Positions 1-6,455 of a stretch of DNA of 12,315 nt are shown here, piece by piece (the first letter of the stretch is position 1; each line of letters starts with the position of its first letter). Both the position numbers and the translations under genes were made by a program. Source of the stretch: Oscillospiraceae bacterium UBA1230 (GTDB taxonomy: Bacteria; Bacillota; Clostridia; Oscillospirales; Oscillospiraceae). The stretch lies in the NCBI GenBank assembly GCA_002309395.1, contig DBWU01000045.1, forward strand, positions 680-12,994, in the 5' to 3' direction. A model generated the notes under the pieces. The model was not told the origin of the DNA and ran no database searches. It saw only the letters and a program-made list of their open reading frames with translations.

Positions 1-25
1 AGTTCGAATCTTTCTGCCCCTGCCA
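1..25 (+). tRNA. tRNA-Trp, 3' end only (partial)
   Basis: The window opens inside a tRNA. Visible are the T-loop TTCGAAT (3-9), the 3' T-stem strand CTTTC (10-14), a 3' acceptor strand TGCCCCT (15-21), discriminator G22 and an encoded CCA (23-25). The acceptor implies a 5' strand AGGGGCA, which together with discriminator G and the ending TGCCCCTGCCA matches tRNA-Trp of Bacillota as I know it. The anticodon lies outside the window, so the identity is inferred from the acceptor stem only. Confidence 0.75.
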
Positions 26-26
26 G

Positions 27-58
27 AAAAAAGCACTTGCGAAAGCAAGTGCTTTTTT
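27..58 (+). terminator. Rho-independent terminator of the tRNA unit
   Basis: A perfect 14-bp stem (27-40 with 45-58) closed by a GAAA tetraloop. The 5' arm starts with six A and the 3' arm ends in six T, which forms the T-tract. It begins two bases after the tRNA CCA end and the A/T arms could let it work on both strands. Confidence 0.92.
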
Positions 59-60
59 CA

Positions 61-265
61 ACGATGTGTTCCGCTTTGCGGAACGTGATGGACGGCTTCG
101 CCAAGTGATGTGCCCTTCGGGCGTGATGTGTGCCTGCGGCATGTGTCCGGAACACGTCACATCACTTTTGCCGAAGGCAAAATCATCACTGCGGCGATAG
201 CCGTAACATCACTTGCCCGTCAGGGCAAACTTCACTTTTTGTTTTCGTTCGTTCAGAACGCAAAC
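61..265. repeat. Structured intergenic element: hairpins separated by GTGATG / CATCAC spacers
   Basis: A run of short perfect hairpins: 68-84 (7 bp), 94-102 (3 bp), 112-122 (4 bp), 131-141 (4 bp), 143-155 (4 bp), 166-182 (7 bp), 192-203 (4 bp), 213-228 (6 bp), and a looser one at 241-265. In the left half they are separated by GTGATG(T) at 85-90, 105-111 and 123-130. In the right half they are separated by CATCAC at 158-165, 184-190 and 207-212. Left and right spacers pair in nested order (123-130/158-165, 104-110/184-190, 85-90/207-212), which puts hairpins opposite each other at each level. No credible coding frame is present. I recall similar hairpin-plus-GTGATG repeats in gut Clostridia genomes, but cannot name a family. 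Confidence 0.75.
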
Positions 266-312
266 CATCCCCTAAACGCTGCAAACAGGTTTGTTAGCCC
301 CTTTTTCCTGTT

Positions 313-340
313 TTGCATATTCGTTCTGTAATCACATAAT
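313..340 (+). promoter_or_regulatory. Possible promoter for the membrane-protein gene at 427
   Basis: TTGCAT (313-318), a 16-nt spacer and CATAAT (335-340). The -10 overlaps the 5' arm of the hairpin at 338-375. Match to consensus is moderate and the surrounding DNA is AT-rich, so chance is a real alternative. Confidence 0.35.
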
Positions 341-380
341 AGGATTGCTATTCTGACAAAGATGGCAATCCTATTTCTGT
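338..380 (+). promoter_or_regulatory. Leader hairpin upstream of the gene at 427 (terminator-like)
   Basis: An 11-bp perfect stem (338-348 with 365-375), extendable by four more pairs including G-T to 352/361, with an 8-nt loop. T-rich sequence follows (374-386) but is interrupted by C and G. It could be a weak terminator of upstream transcription, or a leader structure or attenuator if the promoter at 313-340 is real. Confidence 0.5.
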
Positions 381-426
381 ATTTTTATTGACCAATTACA
401 AATAGCACATATACGGAGGTGAGTCA

Positions 427-906
427 ATGAAAACAAAATTCTATCTTTCAGTTTTTTTAGGCATATCATTTGGGCTGGTTTGCGGAATCGTTATTTTTTT
501 TGTTGACAAATCGTTAGTTTGGTTAGGTGCTGCAGCGGGTGTTTTGTTCTGCGTGCTTATGTTCTTTTGTATTGTTATAGATGACAGAATTGTTCAGAAG
601 CGATACAGAAAAATTGAGAATCAATTCACAAAAGAAGTCATATACCGGGAGAATGCGAATTTTTGTATACAGGGAAAAATCAAAAACGGCAATCTTTATC
701 TGTTCAGCGATATGATGCAAATTGAGTGTCAGGATCAAAAACCATATCTGTCTCAATCTATTCCTTATTCTGATATTCGGTCTGTAGAAGCAATAAAAAA
801 ATGGGAATTGGTACTGCATACCGACTATTTTGATTGTACTGTTATCGCCATAGACGCGGGATCATTGCGTGAGAAGATTCATCAGATAATGGTCGAATGT
901 GGTTGA
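427..906 (+). CDS. Small membrane protein with two N-terminal TM helices and a PH/GRAM-like domain
   Basis: A 159-residue protein that I do not recognise by name. Two hydrophobic segments (about residues 5-26 and 31-52) form a helical hairpin, followed by a basic stretch (RIVQKRYRKIE) that should stay in the cytoplasm. Residues about 75-155 show alternating strands, the pattern GNLYLFSDMMQIE, then IPYSDIRSVE and a last amphipathic helix. This resembles bacterial PH/GRAM-like domains, which often sit on small membrane proteins of unknown role. The start is well supported by GGAGG at 415-419 with 7-nt spacing. The gene is plainly AT-rich, with poly-T stretches, unlike the GC-rich genes downstream, and it stands alone next to a structured repeat. 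Both facts suggest horizontal acquisition. No terminator is visible after it. The fold call is inference from the strand pattern. Confidence 0.8.
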   Translation: MKTKFYLSVFLGISFGLVCGIVIFFVDKSLVWLGAAAGVLFCVLMFFCIVIDDRIVQKRYRKIENQFTKEVIYRENANFCIQGKIKNGNLYLFSDMMQIECQDQKPYLSQSIPYSDIRSVEAIKKWELVLHTDYFDCTVIAIDAGSLREKIHQIMVECG

Positions 907-949
907 ATGATTGATATTACGAAATGTAACGGTTTTCTCCGATTCATAG

Positions 950-1279
950 GCGTCAGGTGTTCGATGGTTTTCGGTTCAGGCACAACGCACCACGCGAGGC
1001 GGCGAGCTGATGGACATGAACGTGATCGCCGGCGCGTACGGCAAGAGCAGCAACGCGGCACAGTTTATACGCAGCAGCGGCCTTGTATATCTGGACGAAA
1101 ACAGAAAAAGAACCGAAAAATGGATGCAGGGCCTTGGGCTCCAATTGCCCGCAGATACAACCATTTTCGGTTCCATCGGCAGAATAACATATCTTGACGG
1201 AAAAGTCAAGATAGAAAGTGTGCCGTATGAACAGTGTATGTATTGTAGTCCTATAATAAGGCGGAACGCTTTTTTGTAA
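950..1279 (+). pseudogene. Orphan reading frame, probably 3' remnant of a larger gene
   Basis: The frame is open from just after a TAG at 947 to TAA at 1277-1279. The first ATG is at 1010 (89 residues from there), with only a poor ribosome site. Codon use is gene-like from about 965 onward and the translation reads as ordinary protein both before and after 1010 (TTRGGELMDMNVIAG, then IRSSGLVYLDENRKR and IGRITYLDGKVKIE). This suggests that the ATG is internal and the 5' part of the gene is lost. I do not recognise the family. Its GC content contrasts with the AT-rich gene ending at 906, so a junction lies at about 907-950. An intact small gene starting at 1010 is the alternative. Confidence 0.45.
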
Positions 1280-1284
1280 AATGG

Positions 1285-1313
1285 TTGAAAACCATGTGCA
1301 AACATGATAATCT
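1285..1313 (+). promoter_or_regulatory. Promoter of the sugar operon, with palindrome in the spacer
   Basis: TTGAAA (1285-1290), a 17-nt spacer, and TAATCT (1308-1313). The spacer contains the inverted repeat CATGT-GCAA-ACATG (1293-1306), a candidate operator. A further hairpin, CCGCA-ATA-TGCGG (1323-1335), lies close to the expected start of transcription. No regulator gene is linked in the window. Confidence 0.6.
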
Positions 1314-1346
1314 CTATATGAGCCGCAATATGCGGGAATGAAAGAC

Positions 1347-1389
1347 AGGAGGAAAGTATTTCCGGACACCGGGCGATACCTGAAACAAA
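1347..1389 (+). promoter_or_regulatory. Distant Shine-Dalgarno with intervening hairpin before the symporter start
   Basis: AGGAGG at 1347-1352 is 37 nt from the symporter ATG at 1390, and no closer ribosome site exists. An in-frame TGA at 1381 rules out an upstream start. The stretch 1359-1365 can pair with 1379-1385 (6 of 7 pairs). Folding it would leave about 10 unpaired bases between AGGAGG and the ATG, which is close to normal spacing. Confidence 0.4.
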
Positions 1390-2805
1390 ATGAAACGACT
1401 GACAAAAAAGCAAATGATCATCTTTGCTGTCGGACAGCTCGGATGGTCGATCCTCAGCGGTGTTATCAACGCGTGGTTCGTTACGTTTTACCTCCCCACG
1501 CAGGGGGACATCGACGCGGGCGCGACGCAGTTCATCACCCCCGGACTGGTCGTTCTCGGCTTTCTCACGATCCTCGGTCTGATCACGGCACTGTCCCGCA
1601 TTTTCGACGCGGTGACCGACCCACTGATCGCCTCTCTCAGCGACAGATCGAAAAACCGCCGCGGCAGAAGAATACCGTTCATGCAGTACGCCGCGCTCCC
1701 CCTCTCCGTCGTCGCGGTTCTTTTGTTCTGCGCGCCGGTCAATGCCATAAGCGGTATCAACGTCGCGTGGATATCCGTGTTCATCGTGCTGTTTTATCTG
1801 TTTATGACGATGTACTGCACACCGTACAACGCGCTCATCTCCGAGTTCGGTAAGACGCAGGACGACAGAATGTTTATCTCGACCGCGATCTCGCTCACTT
1901 TCTTCGCCGGAACACTTCTCGCCTATACGCCGTTCGTTTTCGCCGGCGTTCTGCGCGGGATGAACATAGGCTTCAACTGGAGCTACCGCATATGCTTTAT
2001 CGTCCTCGCGGTGATATCCTGCGTCTGTATGCTCCTTCCCACGTTCCTTCTCAAAGAGAAGGAATTCGTTGACACAAAGCCGTCCGAATCGAATATGTTC
2101 AAATCGCTCGCCGCGACGTTCAGGAACCGCAATTTCCGTGTATTTGTCGGGTCTGACATAATGTACTGGATCGGACTCACTCTCTTCCAGACGGGGCTTC
2201 CGTTCTTTGTCAAGGTCTCGATGGAGCTCGACGAATCTATGACGATGGTCTTTATGGGCGGAATGACCGTTCTTTCCGCGGTGTTCTATCCTTTCGTGTC
2301 CGGGCTTGTAAGACGCTTCGGCAAAAAGAAGCTCACGATCGTCGGGTTCCTCGGGCTCGCGCTCGCATACGTTATCACCGCGCTTATAAGAGTCCTGCCG
2401 ATCCCGGGAATGATCATCGGCGCGCTTATCTGCGCGATCGCCGCGTTCCCGATGGCGCTTCTCGGGATCATTCCGCAGTCGATCGTCGCCGACGTCGCGG
2501 AAGCGGACGGCTACACCACAGGCGAGAATCGCGAGGGGATGTTCTTTGCGGCTCGTACGTTTGCGATGAAATGGGGTCAGTCGATCGCCATGCTCGTTTT
2601 CACCTCGCTTGCGATAATGGGAACGACGCAGAATCTTGATTCAAACGATATCACCGCGTCTCCCCTCGGGTTGACGGTCGTCGCCGTAGTCGCCGTGGTG
2701 TTCTGCGTTCTCGGAGCTCTCATCCTCGCGCTTTACAGGGAAAGGGACGTTATGAAAACGATAAGTGACAACAAGCCTGAAGAAAACGGCAAGACGCAAA
2801 AATGA
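1390..2805 (+). CDS. GPH-family (MelB-like) cation:sugar symporter, MFS superfamily
   Basis: A 471-residue polytopic membrane protein, length typical of the glycoside-pentoside-hexuronide:cation symporter family, with about 12 hydrophobic segments and a hydrophilic C-terminal tail. The family signature is clear: FDAVTDP at residues 72-78 aligns with the WDAINDP stretch of helix II in Salmonella MelB, so D73 and D77 match the cation-binding pair D55/D59. It is followed by SDRSKNRRGRRIPF, the family's loop 2-3 motif. It should import an oligosaccharide or glycoside with Na+ or H+. It is the first gene of the operon and its TGA overlaps the ATG of the GH36 gene (ATGA). An alpha-galactoside substrate is an inference from that neighbour. 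The start at 1390 is forced by the upstream stop at 1381, although its ribosome site is unusually far away. Confidence 0.92.
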   Translation: MKRLTKKQMIIFAVGQLGWSILSGVINAWFVTFYLPTQGDIDAGATQFITPGLVVLGFLTILGLITALSRIFDAVTDPLIASLSDRSKNRRGRRIPFMQYAALPLSVVAVLLFCAPVNAISGINVAWISVFIVLFYLFMTMYCTPYNALISEFGKTQDDRMFISTAISLTFFAGTLLAYTPFVFAGVLRGMNIGFNWSYRICFIVLAVISCVCMLLPTFLLKEKEFVDTKPSESNMFKSLAATFRNRNFRVFVGSDIMYWIGLTLFQTGLPFFVKVSMELDESMTMVFMGGMTVLSAVFYPFVSGLVRRFGKKKLTIVGFLGLALAYVITALIRVLPIPGMIIGALICAIAAFPMALLGIIPQSIVADVAEADGYTTGENREGMFFAARTFAMKWGQSIAMLVFTSLAIMGTTQNLDSNDITASPLGLTVVAVVAVVFCVLGALILALYRERDVMKTISDNKPEENGKTQK

Positions 2806-4454
2806 ACTGTATATTCAAACTGACGTATAAAGCGGGCGGTGAAGAGAAGGTCCTCACCGCCGCGCAAAACGGGGGCGATCTGTCCCTTTTCGTCGCCGAC
2901 AACGGCGAGCGCCGCCGCGTCACCGTTCGCGCGCGTGGCGACGTGACGCTTCTCGGCTACTCTGAAAGCGGACACGATTTCTTCTCGATGGATCATCCGG
3001 AGGACTTCGGACCACAGGGCGATCTTTATTTTATCAACGGATATCAGTCGTGGACGGATACGCGGGAATATTACGGAGACGTAAGGGAACGTGACGTTAC
3101 GAGGCTGCCGGGACTGCTCAAAAAGAATTTCGCGCTGGACCGTTACGGCGACGCGACTTTCTATGAGTACGACAAGAGGGTCCTCCACGGCTACGACGTG
3201 TTCTACGTTCGCGGGAAAGTCTCAGGCTTTGCTGCGAGCCTCAACCTCGCGAACGCGTACCTCATTTTCGAGGTCGTGAGACGCGACGGAAGCGTCTCGA
3301 TCATGAGTGATATCGGCGGTGTGACGCTGAAAGCGGGCGACGAGTTCACCGTTTGCGACTATATTTACGCGCCGTCGTTTTCGCTTGGCAGGAAGCTGAT
3401 GAGGAAATACTACCCGCAAAAGAAGACCGAAAAGGTGTTCGGGTACACGTCGTGGTATAACTACTACCAGGATATAGACGAAAAGACGATCCTGCGCGAT
3501 CTCGCCGCTCTCGACGAAAGATTCAACCTCTTTCAGATCGACGACGGATACGAGACGTTTGTGGGCGACTGGCTCGATGTGGATCGCGCCAAGTTTCCGG
3601 GAGGGCTTGAGCCTGTCGTCGCGGCGATAAAGGAAAGGGGATTTCGCCCGGGGATATGGCTCGCGCCGTTCGTCGCGGAGGAAAAGAGCCGTCTGTTTCG
3701 AGAAAAACCGGACTGGTTCAAAAAGGGAGCGGACGGCATGCCGGTCAAATGCGGCTCGAACTGGAGCGGTCACTATGCGCTCGATCTCGACCGCGAGGAC
3801 GTCAGGGACTACATAAGAAAATGCCTTACCCATTACGCTGATATGGGATTCGATTTCTTCAAGCTCGACTTTCTCTACGCGGCGTCGCTCCCCGAATACG
3901 CGGGGAGAACGCGCGCGGCGGCGGCCGGGAGCGCGTATGCTTTTCTTCGCGAAGTCCTCGGCGACAAAACGATCCTCGGCTGCGGAGCGACGCTCGGCAA
4001 CGCCGTCGGCGTATTCGATTACGTCAGGATCGGCCCCGACGTGTCGCTCAAATTCGACGACGTGTGGTATATGAAGTATATGCACCGCGAGCGAATTTCC
4101 ACAAAGACCACGCTCCAGAACACCGTTTTTCGCTCCTTTATGGACGGCGTGTTCTTCGGGTGCGACCCGGACGTTTTCCTTCTGCGCGACGATAACATCT
4201 CGCTCTCGCGTGAGCAGAGAAAAGCGCTCATTACCTTGAACGCTCTGTTCGGCAGCGTTATGATGACGTCCGACAACATTGCCGCATACGACGGGGAGAA
4301 GAGAGCGCTGCTCGCTGAAGCCCTTGATCTGTTCCAAAAGGAGAAAACGGTAACGTATTCGCGTCTGCGCGACGTTATAACGATCAGGTGCGAGGCGGCG
4401 GACGGCGAACAGATCTTCCAATACGACACGGAAAGAGGTGTTCTCATTGACTGA
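2802..4454 (+). CDS. GH36 alpha-galactosidase-like glycoside hydrolase, cytoplasmic
   Basis: A 550-residue protein without signal peptide. Residues 1 to about 210 form a beta-rich N-terminal domain (FINGYQSWTD near 75-85). Next comes a (beta/alpha)8 barrel with the clan GH-D signatures: FQIDDGYE (244-251), GIWLAPF (284-290), FKLDF with presumed nucleophile D356, a Cys-Gly stretch at 394-395, and RIGPDV with presumed acid/base D413. Length is close to the compact Thermotoga GalA type. GH36 enzymes cleave terminal alpha-galactosides or alpha-GalNAc with retention. Here it would act on sugar imported by the symporter just upstream, with which it shares a 4-nt ATGA overlap. The downstream GT-B gene begins inside its last codons. 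The family call is firm. The exact substrate cannot be read from sequence, since GH36 also contains raffinose-type and transglycosylating enzymes. Confidence 0.9.
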   Translation: MNCIFKLTYKAGGEEKVLTAAQNGGDLSLFVADNGERRRVTVRARGDVTLLGYSESGHDFFSMDHPEDFGPQGDLYFINGYQSWTDTREYYGDVRERDVTRLPGLLKKNFALDRYGDATFYEYDKRVLHGYDVFYVRGKVSGFAASLNLANAYLIFEVVRRDGSVSIMSDIGGVTLKAGDEFTVCDYIYAPSFSLGRKLMRKYYPQKKTEKVFGYTSWYNYYQDIDEKTILRDLAALDERFNLFQIDDGYETFVGDWLDVDRAKFPGGLEPVVAAIKERGFRPGIWLAPFVAEEKSRLFREKPDWFKKGADGMPVKCGSNWSGHYALDLDREDVRDYIRKCLTHYADMGFDFFKLDFLYAASLPEYAGRTRAAAAGSAYAFLREVLGDKTILGCGATLGNAVGVFDYVRIGPDVSLKFDDVWYMKYMHRERISTKTTLQNTVFRSFMDGVFFGCDPDVFLLRDDNISLSREQRKALITLNALFGSVMMTSDNIAAYDGEKRALLAEALDLFQKEKTVTYSRLRDVITIRCEAADGEQIFQYDTERGVLID

Positions 4455-5889
4455 CAGAACGAGCGTTATCTTCGGCAACAGAATCGACGCGAAGACCGTG
4501 AGATCGGCTGAAAAGAGCCGCGCGAAATTCATAAAGAAATATGGAGACGACAGCGGCGCGGACTACAAGATCGGTTTCGCTCCGATCGACGCGCTCGGCG
4601 ATATGAACGTCGCAAATATAGTGTTTTCAAAGGAGAACGAACAGCTTCCGCAAAATCCGCTTATCGTTGGCAATATCCGGATGGGTTTCGGACACTACCG
4701 CATCAGCATCGCTATGGCGTCGTGCGCCCGTGCGCTCGGATACGATCCGCTGTGGCTCGATCTCGCCTCCTTCGATGCGACCGGCTCGAAGATGATAAGA
4801 GAACAGAACGAAATGTATTCGCTTGCCTCGCGGATATCGCAAAAATCACGCCTGTTCAACAAGATCGTGTGGGAGCCGCTCAACAGCGAGGGGTTCAAAA
4901 AGATCACGTACAACGCGAAGGATCAGAAGAACTCGGAGCTTCTCGTCCCGATCTTCAAAAACATCCCGAAGGATATACCGTATATAGCCACCCACGTCTG
5001 GCCGGCGCAGGGCGCGATCCACGCGGGGATGAAAAGCGTGGTGAACGCGATCCCCGACAACTGGCCGATGGCGCTTCATCTCGCCGAGGGTTCGATCCAT
5101 GCGGTGCAGACTCCGTTCGCGTACCTCGGGTACAAGACGCTCGGCGGTTTTGCCAAGACGCCGCTTCTGCCGATGCCGGAGAGCGATATAAAAGAGGTCG
5201 GATGTTACGTGGATCACGAGCTTTTGTGCGACCTTGAAAATGACAACAGAAAGAGGATCGAACGCGTAAAGGGCGGCGGCGCCGTGCGGATCCTTATGAA
5301 TGTCGGCGGCGCGGGCGCGGGCGGAGATATGTTTCGCGCGATGGTTGAACATCTTCTCCCTTACGTCGATCGCGGAGAGGTGGCTCTGTTTCTCAACACG
5401 GGCGACCACAAGGCAGTCTTCGATTCGATGGCGGAACTGATAGGGAAAAGAGCCGATCGTTACTCTTTCCAAGATGATTATGAGGGGCTCAAAGCGAGAG
5501 TTGACGCGATCCGGGACGGCGACGCGCACGGCGTGACGCTGGTCTGCAACGGCGATATTTTCCGTGCCGTATACGCGACGAATCTTCTTATGCCCGTTTG
5601 TGATCTTCTGGTGACCAAACCGTCCGAGCTCGCCTACTATCCGATACCGAAGCTATATATGAAGCACATCGGCGGACACGAGATCTACGGCGCGATCCAC
5701 GGAAGGGAATTCGGCGACTCGACGGACGAGTACCCGACGAAAAAAGGCGTCTGCGCGGCGCTCGACACACTCCTTCGCGACAGGGAGATCATTCCGCATC
5801 TCTGTCTTGAGATCAACGAGCTCAAAAAGAAGGGGTATTACGACGGCGCGTACCGCTGTGTGCGCCTCGCCGCCGGGGAGAACGAGTGA
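4447..5889 (+). CDS. GT-B-fold glycosyltransferase-like protein of unknown reaction
   Basis: A 480-residue protein from TTG 4447. That start has AGAGG at 4434-4438 with 8-nt spacing; an upstream in-frame GTG at 4438 has no ribosome site. The N-terminal half carries GNIRMGFGHYRIS (residues 75-87), like the glycine-rich GxGH loop of MGDG-synthase and GT28 N-domains. The C-terminal half has a glycine-rich turn (VGGAGAGG, 286-293) and DLLVTKPSELAYYPIP (386-401), in the place where GT28 enzymes have D-L-x-x-T-K-x-G and bind the nucleotide sugar. The usual G-x-T-x-x-E after it is replaced. No TM segment or signal peptide is seen. The gene overlaps the GH36 gene by 8 nt and ends just before the operon terminator, so it belongs to the same catabolic unit. 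Function is open: transferase, phosphorylase-like enzyme or sugar sensor. Confidence 0.7.
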   Translation: MTDRTSVIFGNRIDAKTVRSAEKSRAKFIKKYGDDSGADYKIGFAPIDALGDMNVANIVFSKENEQLPQNPLIVGNIRMGFGHYRISIAMASCARALGYDPLWLDLASFDATGSKMIREQNEMYSLASRISQKSRLFNKIVWEPLNSEGFKKITYNAKDQKNSELLVPIFKNIPKDIPYIATHVWPAQGAIHAGMKSVVNAIPDNWPMALHLAEGSIHAVQTPFAYLGYKTLGGFAKTPLLPMPESDIKEVGCYVDHELLCDLENDNRKRIERVKGGGAVRILMNVGGAGAGGDMFRAMVEHLLPYVDRGEVALFLNTGDHKAVFDSMAELIGKRADRYSFQDDYEGLKARVDAIRDGDAHGVTLVCNGDIFRAVYATNLLMPVCDLLVTKPSELAYYPIPKLYMKHIGGHEIYGAIHGREFGDSTDEYPTKKGVCAALDTLLRDREIIPHLCLEINELKKKGYYDGAYRCVRLAAGENE

Positions 5890-5910
5890 GAAGATAAAAA
5901 AACGCAAATG

Positions 5911-5958
5911 ATCACCCTCTGAATCTGAACCATTCGTGTTCGTTCAGAGGGTGATTTT
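5911..5958 (+). terminator. Terminator of the sugar operon
   Basis: A 13-bp perfect stem (5911-5923 with 5943-5955). The 19-nt loop can form an extra 4-bp stem (5927-5930 with 5938-5941). TTTTCTT follows at 5955-5961. It lies 21 nt after the stop codon. Confidence 0.88.
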
Positions 5959-6084
5959 CTTAGATAAACCCGGCATTTATGCGGATTTTGGCGAACACCG
6001 CTGATGGAACACGATTTACAAAACGGCTCACGTTACGTGCTCAAACCAAAAATTGCTTTTTTCCTATTTATGCCTGCGTTACAC

Positions 6085-6113
6085 TTGACAAGCGTAATAC
6101 TTCGTGATACGAT
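6085..6113 (+). promoter_or_regulatory. Promoter of the padR operon
   Basis: A perfect -35 TTGACA (6085-6090), 17-nt spacer, and TACGAT (6108-6113). The expected transcription start is near 6120, just before the ribosome site GGGAGG at 6126-6131. The stretch 5960-6084 upstream holds no gene; I see only short palindromes in it. Confidence 0.85.
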
Positions 6114-6122
6114 GTATTACGC
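6092..6122. promoter_or_regulatory. Probable PadR operator (inverted repeat)
   Basis: A perfect 9-bp inverted repeat, GCGTAATAC (6092-6100) and GTATTACGC (6114-6122), with 13 nt between the arms. It spans the promoter spacer, the -10 box and the probable start site. PadR proteins commonly repress their own promoter by binding dyads of this kind, so this is the natural site for the product of the gene at 6138. Confidence 0.7.
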
Positions 6123-6137
6123 GAAGGGAGGTATAAG

Positions 6138-6455
6138 ATGGACGCGCAACTGAAACGGGGATTGCTGGACGCATGCGTTCTTGCCGCCATACGGGACGGG
6201 GACTCCTACGGCTATAAGATCATCAAAGAGCTAAAGCCGTATATCGAGCTGTCAGAATCGACGCTGTATACCATCCTGAAGCGGCTGGAGGGCGCGAAAC
6301 TGCTGACGGTGGAGGCGGCGGCGCATGAAGGAAGGCTTCGCAAATACTATCATATCACCGAAAGCGGCTTACAGCGGCTCCGGGATTTTCAAACGGAGTG
6401 GAAGGAAGTAGTTTCCGTATATCAATTTGTGGTCAGGGGGGAGCGGCATGAGTAA
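6138..6455 (+). CDS. PadR-family transcriptional regulator
   Basis: A 105-residue protein matching the short PadR type. It has an N-terminal winged helix with DGDSYGYKIIKEL (residues 20-32), recognition-helix region SESTLYTILKRLE (38-50), the wing GRLRKYYHITESG (65-77), and a short C-terminal helix for dimerisation. PadR regulators are usually autorepressors that respond to small molecules or cell-envelope stress. It is the first gene of a three-gene unit with a HAAS membrane protein and a DUF4097 protein, a standard Bacillota arrangement. The start is supported by GGGAGG at 6126-6131, 6 nt upstream. Its stop overlaps the next start by 8 nt. The inverted repeat at 6092-6122 is its likely target. 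Confidence 0.95.
   Translation: MDAQLKRGLLDACVLAAIRDGDSYGYKIIKELKPYIELSESTLYTILKRLEGAKLLTVEAAAHEGRLRKYYHITESGLQRLRDFQTEWKEVVSVYQFVVRGERHE

Noticed and set aside
1..25. tRNA-Trp 3' end as an integration (att) site for an island
   Set aside because: No second copy of the tRNA 3' end and no integrase gene are visible in the window.
61..265. CRISPR array or simple tandem repeat
   Set aside because: The spacers are only 6-8 nt, invert orientation halfway, and the units between them are self-complementary hairpins, not unique spacers of constant length.
110..331. A 73-codon open frame across the structured element
   Set aside because: It is made of hairpin and spacer sequence, lacks a ribosome site, and its composition follows the repeat, not a protein.
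907..1197. A 96-codon frame beginning one base after the stop of the AT-rich gene
   Set aside because: The downstream part is an out-of-frame reading of the better-supported frame at 950-1279, and no ribosome site precedes it.
4438..4446. GTG at 4438 as the start of the GT-B gene
   Set aside because: It has no ribosome site; AGAGG overlaps it and is correctly spaced for the TTG at 4447.
3222..4532. A 436-codon frame opposite the GH36 gene
   Set aside because: It is a shadow caused by codon bias of the real gene. It has no recognisable motif, while the plus strand carries full GH36 signatures.
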